A stretch of DNA of 12,924 nucleotides from Thalassiosira profunda (Eukaryota; Bacillariophyta; Thalassiosirophyceae; Thalassiosirales; Thalassiosiraceae): assembly GCA_036939355.1 (NCBI GenBank), contig JALLAP010000439.1, positions 1 through 12,924 on the forward strand, written 5' to 3'. This document shows positions 5,997-12,924 of the stretch, one piece after another. Under the pieces are notes generated by a model. The model ran no database searches. It saw only the letters and a program-made list of their open reading frames with translations, and had not been told where the DNA came from. The stretch's first letter is position 1. Every line of letters begins with the position of its first letter. Both the position numbers and the translations under genes were made by a program.

Positions 5997-8900
5997 CTAG
6001 GCGGCAAACGTCGCGTACCCCTCGTGGGTGGGCGTCGTCGGGCTCGCCGCCACGGCCGCGTGCCCTTCATGCGCGGGCGACGCGGGCGAGGCCATGGCCG
6101 GCGGATCCTGCGGCGTTTGCGGCGGGGCGGCGACGTCCACTGCCAGCCCAGCGGCGAGCGACGCGGGCGGGGGCTGCTCCGCGAAGAAGCGCACGGAGCT
6201 CGGGTTGGGATCCACGTGGTGGTAGGCGGGAGGGTGGCTTCCCTGCGGGGGAGGTTCCGTCTCGGTGCTCTGCTGGAACAGTCCCAGTTTGCGGTTGGCC
6301 TCGGCGAGCTGCGTGCTGCAGTCGTTGCTCGCCATGCTCGCCTGCGATCGGTGCTGCTGCACCTGTTGCGGCTGCGGTTCCGGCTGCGGCTGCTCCTGCT
6401 GCACCGGCTGCATAGGATTCAGCTGGACCTGCTGCACTGGCTGCTGCGTCGGAGCCGGAGGCTGCTGCTGCACCACCGTCGGCACTTGCGGCGGCGGCGG
6501 GCCGTACCGTTCCGCCGGCGGCCCGTCCGTATCCTCCGTCATGAGCATCCGCAGCGCCGGGGACGCCGCCTCGCCGTACCCATATCCACCCACGGCCTGC
6601 TGTCCCGGCGGCATCATGGAATGGGCGCCGTACGCCCGCTCCTCCTCCGCCTCCCGCGCCTCCTGCTCCATCCCGGCGTACCGGTCGGTCCGATCGTCCT
6701 CGCTCTCCACGGAGAGGTTGCTGTTGATCTTGGGGACGCGGGGGGTCCACTGCGGGTTGGTCACGGGCGGCGGCGCGTCCGTCATGGGCGCCGAGTAGGG
6801 CTGCGGCGGATGTGACTGCGGCTGATGGCCCATCGCCAGGGTGGACATGGATTGCGTGTAGCCCGGCGCCACGGCCATGCCGCTCATGGCCGGCCCGGAC
6901 ATGGAGGGCGCCACGTACGAACCCTGGCCCGGAGCCACCATCGAGCCCACCGCCGGGGCCTGATACTGAGGCCCCGAATACTGCGAAGGCCCCATCTGCG
7001 GAGGATGGGCTGGCGGGGAGCGGTACCCGCCCCCGGCCGCCGCCACCGCGCTCGGATGGCTGACCGTGCTCCGCGGCGACGTCGCGCTCGGCATCGTTTG
7101 CACGGTGTCGGCCACGTAGGCCCGCCAGTTGGGCTTGTCGTCGTTGTTCGCCGCGACGCCGCCCGGGTTGCCCGCCGCTGATGGCGGCGCCGGAGGTCCC
7201 GGCGGTGGCTCGCTCCGACTGGTGGCAATCTCGACCCCCGCCGCCTCGCCCGCTTTCTCGCTCTGCCCGGCCTTGCCGCCCCACTTGAACAGCGCCGACA
7301 ATCTGCTCCCGACGCTCGCGGCTTCCGTCGGGGCCGAGGCCGCCCCGTCCGAACCCTTGGTGTCTTTCGTGCTCTTGGTGCCCTTGGTGGCCTGGCTGAT
7401 AGCGTTGCTTTCGACGGTCCCGGCCCGCTCTCTGCCGGCCTCGCCGCCGGGACTACCGCTGCTCCACCGCGCATTCCGCAGCGACGAGTTCGGAACCGAG
7501 GCGGGATTTTGGCCGGCGGCGACGCCTCGGGCCACGGCGTGCAGGACGCTCGAGTTGTTGGAGTGCGACCGGGCGTGGTTCGTCGGCGCATTGTTGGGTG
7601 GTGGTTGTTGGCCGTCGAGGGAGTCGGCCCAGCTCACGGTCTTGTTGGGCTCGAGGCCGGCGTCAGCGCCGCTGCGACAATATTAGATTGGCAAGTGAGC
7701 AAATTTCAATTCTTCGAAATTTGAAAAGATTGAAATTCAATTTGAAAATTCAAACGCTCGTTTGAAAATTCAAACGTCTTTTGAAAATTCAATTTGAATT
7801 TCCAAATGATTTTCAAGGTTCAATTTTTCAAACGACCATCTGATTTTTCAAATGGTCGTTTGAAATGTCCACACCCGCACCACACATCCTCCGACCGTTC
7901 GTCCAGTTCACAACGCAAACTCTCCGCAAAACATACATTCAACTCACCTTGCTTGAGCTCCTACTCCGACTCCGGCGGCAGCCATGGCCGCATTCCTGGC
8001 ACCTTGCCCCTGCTTCTCCCTCCGGGCGGCGTAGTAGTCGTTCAAGCTCAAGCTCCCGTCGGTCTCCTCGTTCGACGAATACTTGGTGTCCCCGTCCCCG
8101 TACGCCTCGCCGCACGCCTCGCCGTACCCCGGCACGTCGACGCACAGCCACCTCCAGAAGCCGCCGCGCGATTGGCGGGTGTCGCCCCCCACCGACCGTC
8201 CGCCCAGCGCGCCGTGCACCATGTCGTTTTGATTCCTCCGCGCACTACTGTTAGCGCCCCTCCTTCCGGCGCCGTCGGTCATGCTCGGGTGCGGATCGAC
8301 GGGAAACAATGCCGCGTCCACGGCATCGTCGACGGCGGCCATGACGCCATTAAAGGTCAGCACGTCCATGATGTTGGGATCGCGAGGGGCGCTCTCCTTG
8401 CTCGCCAACACGCTCACGTCTTCGGCGGAGCGGGCGTCGGCCTCGATGTAGATGGAGGGCATGTTGCGGCCGTAGGAGGGGCGGTGCGTGAACATGGAGG
8501 GGTTCCGATCGTAGTCGCGGGAGTAGTTGCGACTCGAATTGTTGAGGCGCGAGTCGCTGTAGCTGTACTCGTAGTTGCTGTCGGTGTCGGCCGAGTTGGC
8601 CGTGCTGTAGGAGTAGTCGTCGCTCAAAATGGATTCGGTTGTACGGACGGGCGCCTTGGCCGGGGCATCGTTGGTCTTGGATTTGGGAGCCTCCGTTGCC
8701 GCCTTCGCCTTGGACTTGGACGCGAAGACGGACGATTTTTCGAGGTTGGATCGCAGTTCCCTCTTCTTGGCGGCGCTCGAGGGGCCGTCCCGCGCGTCGT
8801 CCGCCGCGCGTCCCTCCTTGCCGACGGGGGAGGCGCTCCGCCCGTTGGACTCCTCGGCGTCGTCCCGTCCCTCCTCCGAACCTGGCCCCTTCCCTCCGGC

Positions 8901-9497
8901 GCGTTCGTCCGTCAGCGACGACTCCTCGTCGATGGGATCGATCGTCGGCCGGCTTCCCCTCTTGGGCTTGCGCTTCTTCGTGGACTTCTTGGACCGCTTC
9001 TTCTTGCGGAACTTGCCGAGGAGGCCGGCGCGGAAGGTGCGGGGGCCGAGGGGGGGCTTGCCGTGGGCTCCAGTGGCTCCAGCTGCCAGGGGGGCGCTCT
9101 GGGTGTTCTCGCTGCTGTCAGCTGCCCCACTCGTGTTATTACCCGCCGCTCCGCCAGCGCCCGCCGCACCGCTCGCGGAGGCGGCCTTGGCCTGCTCCTC
9201 CCTTAGCACCCGGCGCGCCACCTCCTTCGCCGCCGCGGCCGCCTCGGCCTGCGTCCCGCCCGCGCGCATCACCTCCTTGGCCCGCGCGAGGGCCGCGGCG
9301 GTGGCGCGGGCGGTGGCCGTTTCGTCCTTGGGGGCGGCGGCTTTGTTGGTGGCGGCGGGCAACCCGGACGTGCCGGCTTTGCTGTTGGTGGAGGGGGTGG
9401 GGGCATTGTCTGCGGTGGTATTGTTGGTGGTGGTGGCGGGTTTGGAGGGCGGCTTGGACGCCGTGGCGCCCGTCGCCTTGGACTTGAGGAGCTGCAT
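5997..9497 (-). CDS. Large low-complexity protein of unknown function (two exons)
   Basis: Exon 1 (9497-7948) and exon 2 (7671-5997) join in phase 2 to encode about 1074 residues. The start is the first ATG, MQLLKSKATG; the frame stays open only a little upstream. In order: an Ala/Thr/Asn-rich N-terminus; an Ala-rich helical stretch (about 59-108); a strongly basic patch RKKKRSKKSTKKRKPKRG (about 164-181) that could be a nuclear signal; acidic/Ser-rich linkers; a Tyr/Ser-rich tract DDYSYSTANS to SRDYDRN (about 293-331); a more structured-looking piece NIMDVLTFNGVMAAVDDAVD; then GGFWRWLCVDVPGYG. Exon 2 begins GADAGLEPNKTVSWADSLDG, has LSALFKWGGK and PNWRAYVADTVQTMP, a Gln/Pro-rich region, and ends with a tandem 15-residue pair (ASPASPAHEGHAAVA and ASPTTPTHEGYATFA). 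I recognise no family. The composition suggests a mostly disordered scaffold or nuclear protein; that is inference. Confidence 0.75.
7741..7798. repeat. 20-bp period repeat within the intron
   Basis: TTTGAAAATTCAAACG occurs at 7741-7756 and again exactly 20 bases on at 7761-7776. A third, diverging copy (TTTGAAAATTCAA, 7780-7792) is followed by TTTGAATT (7793-7800). Each unit is nearly self-complementary (TTTGAA against TTCAAA), so every copy could fold on itself or on a neighbour. Confidence 0.85.
7826..7865. repeat. Perfect 14-bp inverted repeat within the intron
   Basis: Arms TTTCAAACGACCAT (7826-7839) and ATGGTCGTTTGAAA (7852-7865) are exact reverse complements around a 12-base loop. It lies on the donor side of the intron, about 80 bases from the 5' splice site in the transcript sense, and should form a stable hairpin in the pre-mRNA. 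Confidence 0.9.
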
Positions 9498-10130
9498 CGT
9501 TTTTAGGCCCGGGGATGTCAACTCAAACAAGTTAGCTCGCGCCGACCTTGTTTATTGATTGTCCATTGGCTGTCGGCCCCGAGTGACGAGACGATCTCTC
9601 CTGTGCCTCGGCTGCCAATGATCCCGACAAGGTGTTGGTGGTTGCCTTCCTCTTGCCTCTCTCCGCTGTTCCCCAAGCCTCACCAACATCTCGTGCCTCT
9701 ACCATAGACTCGACTCGGCTTGCAGTGGCGGCAAGCGAAATTCAACTCGGTGGCAACTTTCAACGGACCCGTTGAATTTTATGTTGGCCTTCGTGTCTGC
9801 AGGTGTTTATGTTCGGTTGGCGACTGCGAGAAAGGCCTTTGGCGTTTGCATACGTTAGTCACGTAGGAATTAGGTACTATCTTTACTCCATACTAGCATT
9901 GTCGTACCACGTAAGTTAGGTAGTAGTTAGGGAGCGGGCGGGCGCCTCTCGCCGCCTCTGTCGCCCCTCTAGATACCCGCGCGCCCCACACCCGCTCGCT
10001 CCCTGCTCGTGCTCCACTAACCCCTATTGTACCGCGGCTGCCCGCCGCCCTTCGCCTCGCAGCATTACCGCTCCACCATCCCCCCCACAACCACCTCGCA
10101 GCCTGCTCACATCTTGTGTGTGCGAGGAGA
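9498..10130. promoter_or_regulatory. Divergent intergenic region between the large unknown gene and the F-box-like gene
   Basis: This 633-bp stretch holds the promoters and leaders of two outward-facing genes. Visible elements are the competing inverted repeats at 9738-9779, two related words starting CACGTA (9860-9865, then GGAATTAGGTA; 9908-9913, then AGTTAGGTA), and a C-rich stretch (about 9935-10100) leading to the start at 10131. No gene of its own is apparent. Confidence 0.5.
9738..9779. repeat. Overlapping inverted repeats sharing one arm
   Basis: TTCAACGG (9759-9766) and CCGTTGAA (9769-9776) form an 8-bp inverted repeat with a two-base centre. The overlapping right arm GTTGAATTT (9771-9779) is also the exact complement of AAATTCAAC at 9738-9746. 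The right arm can thus pair with either left arm. It could be a dimeric protein-binding site or a structured leader about 240-280 bases upstream of the start at 9497. Confidence 0.65.
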
Positions 10131-11320
10131 ATGGAGCCGAGCAACCGAACCTCCGTCGGCGCCCTGGGCATCTTTGACCTGCCCGACGTCGCGCTATCGC
10201 ATGTGACGACGTACCTCCCCAATTCTACCCGTCTATTGTTTGCGGCCGCGGCGACGCCGGTGGCGCCGCCGTCGTCCGCGTGGCAACCATCGGAGAGGAG
10301 CCGGGCAATTCTCTCATCTGCTCCGGCCTGGCACGCTCGTGTAGCGCCTCGAGAGAGAACGCTCGACGAGTATTACGCTGCAAAATCGTGGAATGAACAC
10401 TTGGCGCGCATGGAATTGATGAATCAACATAGCGAATGCAACACCGAAGGGCAATGGACGCGTCTCGACTTTGAAGACTTCCGGGACGATAGTCTGGCAT
10501 CGAGGTTGTCCGATGCGGACGTAACTGCAATTTTGGTGTGCGCCACCTTGAGGAACACTCTCAAAACGTTGAAGCTGACAGGATGTGTGAATATCGACGG
10601 CAGCGGATTGCAGCCATTGCGTTGCTCTACGTCCATACGGCACATTGATTTGTGTCTTGTCGGTCAGCACGAGTCTCCAATAATCGAGCCGGAGCCCAAG
10701 ATTTCAGAATACGCGGTCGTCCCCGTCCTCGACAGCATTATTGGCTCAGGTGGAAGCGCTCTGGAATACTTGCATTTCCCCCGGATATGGCGTGATGCGA
10801 AGACTGGTGTATTTGATGCGTTTATTGGACGCTACAGTGACTTTCTGGCAAATCGAAACTTGCGATGTAACTGCCGGGCGGAATGTTCAGAGCTCTGTCA
10901 AGTTACCGATGCTGGAGGACCAAACCATGGGTCATTCGAAATTCAAGTGACTGGCCTCATGTGACTGAAGCTTTCTTGATGAACAAATACGGGCTTCAGC
11001 GCTTTGCATGCCATGAATGCTTTGAACGCTCCTGCTACAATTGTACTGATGGTGAAGAGAATCAAGAAGATGGGGGCGGTCACCATGCCAACCAACACTG
11101 TTGTGTGCACTGCGAAAAGGATTATTGTCCGTCTTGCAATGACGACGAAGAACGTTGTAGGGCATGTGAAGACTATTTGTGTGGCGATTGCAGGGAAACC
11201 GGAGGACGATTGTTCCTGGTAGATCCGTCCGAGGAATTCAATGACTATGCAGAACGGCTCTGTGGAGAATGTTTCACACTATGGAAAGCTGGTCACGATG
11301 TGCAGCATGAGGGGCTTTAG
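10131..11320 (+). CDS. F-box-like / LRR / Cys-rich zinc-binding protein with an apparent frameshift
   Basis: From ATG 10131 the first frame encodes an F-box-like N-terminus (FDLPDVALSHVTTYLPNSTR, about 15-34, then LLFAAA). A leucine-rich part follows: LSDADVTAILVCA, NTLKTLKLTGCVNIDGSGL, IRHIDLCLV and VVPVLDSIIGSGGSALEYL. It then reaches NLRCNCRAECSELCQV (about 243-258), where Cys pairs begin. The Cys-rich remainder is in another frame: ACHECFERSCYNC, CCVHCEKDYCPSC, CRACEDYLCGDC, CGECF. The order F-box, LRR, zinc-type cysteines matches a family I know from diatoms, with no proven role. F-box proteins usually bring substrates to SCF ubiquitin ligases, so a ubiquitin role is inferred. The frame switch must fall between about 10880 and 10961. 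One missing base would explain it, giving about 396 residues, and I see no normal-sized intron that would. As written, the first frame stops at 10964. Confidence 0.75.
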
Positions 11321-11405
11321 TTGCTTAGACTGCTCTTCCTTTTACTCGCCACCGCTGTCGTCGTTCGTCAAATCATCGCCTGCCTGCCCGATATCGCTGC
11401 CATAT

Positions 11406-12713
11406 CTAACCCCCCAAGAACAGCAGCACAGCCGGGATGATGACATTCATGTCACTGCCAGAAAGTTGGCGGCTTGCCTTTCTTGCCTCCGAATCCTGCT
11501 CATTCTCATTCATGTTGGCCCTCCAAATGGCAAGCTCGAGCATTGTGGTCACATCCAACATATCCAGGTAGGCGAACCACCCTCGGATTGAAGCAATTTT
11601 CTCTTCCTCCGTCCGCTCATCACGAGCAAGAATTTCGTTTACCTTTGCCTCGGCCTGCTCAAGCTCGCCCGGGCCCCGATACTGCAGCCACTTGGAGGCA
11701 ACCACCGTTCTCTCCTGCGGGACTGGCATAGTGCTCCTCATCAACTGGCAGTTCCGGCCTCGAATGTCAATCACAAAGGCCACAGGAGGTATGTTGATGT
11801 GCTCCAACTTGCGACAGTTGTCGAATGCACCAGAATCAATGCAATGAATGCCCTCGGTCAGAGTCACCTCTGACAAATTGCTGCAAAAGCCAAATGCACC
11901 TCCCCCTATCCTGATGGTGGAGGAAGGGACGGTGATACGCTCCAACGACTGGCAATCCCGAAATGCGCCGGCCCCAATCATCTGTAGTCCCTCCTGTAGC
12001 TCTGCATACCTCAATTGATGGCAATGGCAAAACGCATCTTTTCCGACTTTCGATACAGTCGAATGGATGCTGATGCGGCACAGTGATGCACAACGTGCGA
12101 ATGCTCTCGCTCCAATAAGCTGCAGCCCCTCGTTCAATCCCACCTCTTCCATATTGACGCACCATTCAAAAGCCGAATCGTCAATATCGGTGACAGACGA
12201 CGGAATATTGATCCGAGCCAAAAGACCGCAACTGTAGAAAGCTTTCTTGCCAATGCGCTGGATCCCCTCTCCAAGCTCCACGTCCGCTGAGGCGACGGAC
12301 GACGGGATGGCTACACGATTCAGCTCATTGCACTCCATGAATGCCTTCTCTCCGATCTTTGTTGTATTGCTAAGATCTATCTCCCCCAATGATTGGCAGC
12401 CATCGAATGCACTGTTGCCGATTTCCACTCGAGTGGCTTTGGTCCAAACCACGCGCTCCAGGTTGAGGCAGTTGTAGAATGCCTCAGTCGAGATCGTTGC
12501 GACGTTGCAAAGGTCCACCGCCCTCAAACTAGGACACCACGCAAATGCGCCGTCTGGAATTACCGTGACGCCCGACGCCACGCGGATCCGGCTGGCGTTC
12601 CGGTGCCATTCCTGCACCGCGCCGCCGTCGTATCCGGTCCACTCCTCTTCCATCGCCATCGCGCCTCTGATGTGACGCTCTGCAACTGCTGCTTTTGGCC
12701 CGATTATTTTCAT
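11406..12713 (-). CDS. BspA-like leucine-rich-repeat (LRR_5) protein
   Basis: A single 435-residue frame. Residues 49-310 hold about eleven LRR_5 repeats of about 23 residues with the signature IGxxAFxxCxxLxxIxIPSS, for example IQRIGKKAFYSCGLLARINI. Repeats alternate between ending in IPSS and in LxEG, giving a 46-residue super-period. One unit is shortened: V140 to G150 (ASADVELGEG) has 11 residues in place of 23. The C-terminal part (about 345-435) is a helical tail, MLELAIWRANMNENEQ then SGSDMNVIIPAVLLFL, that I recall at the end of many Thalassiosira LRR proteins. No signal peptide or membrane span is evident, so it is probably intracellular; LRR_5 proteins usually mediate binding, and the partner is unknown. 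ATG 12713 is the first Met; Met19 or Met21 (12659, 12653) could be the true start because the family-like sequence begins at MEEEW. It converges with the Cys-rich gene, with 85 bp between the stops. Confidence 0.9.
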   Translation of the reverse strand: MKIIGPKAAVAERHIRGAMAMEEEWTGYDGGAVQEWHRNASRIRVASGVTVIPDGAFAWCPSLRAVDLCNVATISTEAFYNCLNLERVVWTKATRVEIGNSAFDGCQSLGEIDLSNTTKIGEKAFMECNELNRVAIPSSVASADVELGEGIQRIGKKAFYSCGLLARINIPSSVTDIDDSAFEWCVNMEEVGLNEGLQLIGARAFARCASLCRISIHSTVSKVGKDAFCHCHQLRYAELQEGLQMIGAGAFRDCQSLERITVPSSTIRIGGGAFGFCSNLSEVTLTEGIHCIDSGAFDNCRKLEHINIPPVAFVIDIRGRNCQLMRSTMPVPQERTVVASKWLQYRGPGELEQAEAKVNEILARDERTEEEKIASIRGWFAYLDMLDVTTMLELAIWRANMNENEQDSEARKASRQLSGSDMNVIIPAVLLFLGG

Positions 12714-12924
12714 TCTTGGACCACCGCAAAGAGGGGTGAGGGGAGAGAGAGCCAGCCGCGAGCCAGCCGAGTGCCTACCGGGGGCGAGGGAGGTGGGCAG
12801 GTGGAGGGTATGGAGGAGTCTTCAGTCTGTGCGGTGAGGGTGAGGGGGCGGTGGCTTACGCCACTGCGCATACCACAACTCCCGTCTCTTGAAGTACGTA
12901 GGCGGGAGGGGGTGGTAGCTATCT
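12714..12924 (-). promoter_or_regulatory. Leader and promoter side of the LRR gene
   Basis: This is non-coding sequence upstream of the ATG at 12713. It contains a direct repeat GAGCCAGCCG (12749-12758 and 12760-12769) and, near the edge, an imperfect inverted repeat: TACCAC (12871-12876) with GTGGTA (12912-12917) and CTCCCG (12879-12884) with CGGGAG (12903-12908). The purine-rich plus strand makes a pyrimidine-rich transcript leader. A second gene beyond the window edge cannot be excluded. Confidence 0.4.

Larger units (their letters stand above)
7672..7947 (-). other. 276-bp AT-rich intron packed with inverted repeats
   Basis: On the minus strand the donor is AAG then GTGAGT (GT at 7947-7946) and the acceptor is TTGTCGCAG (AG at 7673-7672). 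The exon ends supply AG and C, giving a Ser codon and an uninterrupted frame, so the phase agreement supports the splice. Without splicing the first frame stops at the TGA within the donor. The interior (about 7690-7866) is far more AT-rich than the GC-rich exons and is built from TTTGAA and TTCAAA words. Confidence 0.85.

Noticed and set aside
6024..6815. Arg/Leu-rich open frames antisense to exon 2
   Set aside because: They mirror the Gln/Pro/Ala codons of the sense strand and have extreme composition (runs of Arg, Cys or Leu) with no motif.
7701..7866. CRISPR-like array reading of the AT-rich repeats
   Set aside because: Units are about 20 bp with no unique spacers of regular length, lie between splice sites of a eukaryotic gene, and have no cas-like genes nearby.
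7794..9206. Long open frame on the plus strand opposite exon 1 of the large unknown gene
   Set aside because: Its translation is Val/Leu/Gly/Arg-rich and looks like an antisense shadow of GC-rich codons. It begins inside the AT-rich intron and has no recognisable domain. The minus-strand frame has a phase-matched splice to a second exon.
1..12924. tRNA, rRNA, transposase, integrase or viral genes
   Set aside because: I scanned both strands for T-loop-like sequence, rRNA landmarks and the usual enzyme motifs and found none I could support.

Overview
The window looks like nuclear DNA from a centric diatom of the Thalassiosira type. Four things support this: a two-step plastid presequence with an ASAFAP motif (gene at 2655-3424), a BspA-like leucine-rich-repeat protein ending in a tail I associate with diatom members of that family (11406-12713), a BTB/POZ protein and a Cys-rich F-box-like protein of types that are expanded in these diatoms, and short GT-AG introns in otherwise compact genes. 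I judged the organism from protein families only; no rRNA or other marker is present.

Layout, left to right. Positions 1-33 hold the first 11 codons of a minus-strand gene that leaves the window. Positions 34-1247 are mostly non-coding, with a G-quadruplex-capable repeat, a heptamer/poly-G tract and a hairpin. A small uncharacterised diatom protein lies at 1248-1817 (+). It converges, across about 840 bp of non-coding sequence, on a two-exon thylakoid-lumen protein at 2655-3424 (-). That gene is head to head, 268 bp apart, with a BTB/POZ gene at 3693-5021 (+) whose 111-bp intron is in frame and free of stops. A GFA/CENP-V-type zinc protein follows at 5276-5736 (+), interrupted by one apparent frameshift. 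Next is a large minus-strand gene at 5997-9497, two exons, about 1074 residues, low-complexity and of unknown function. Its 276-bp intron is full of AT-rich direct and inverted repeats. It is divergent from a frameshifted F-box/LRR/Cys-rich gene at 10131-11320 (+), which converges with the BspA-like LRR gene at 11406-12713 (-). The last 211 bases are leader or promoter sequence of that LRR gene.

There is no operon logic. The genes are independent, and pairs are often divergent (sharing a short promoter region) or convergent. Two genes (5276-5736 and 10131-11320) each need one single-base shift to read as their family. That points either to residual assembly error in this contig or to recent decay of two members of large families.

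The best leads are the self-complementary intron at 7672-7947 inside an otherwise GC-rich unknown gene, the uncharacterised lumen-targeted protein, and the repeated GGTGCA motif around the start and intron of the BTB gene. I did not find a defence system, CRISPR array, mobile-element coding region, tRNA or rRNA.
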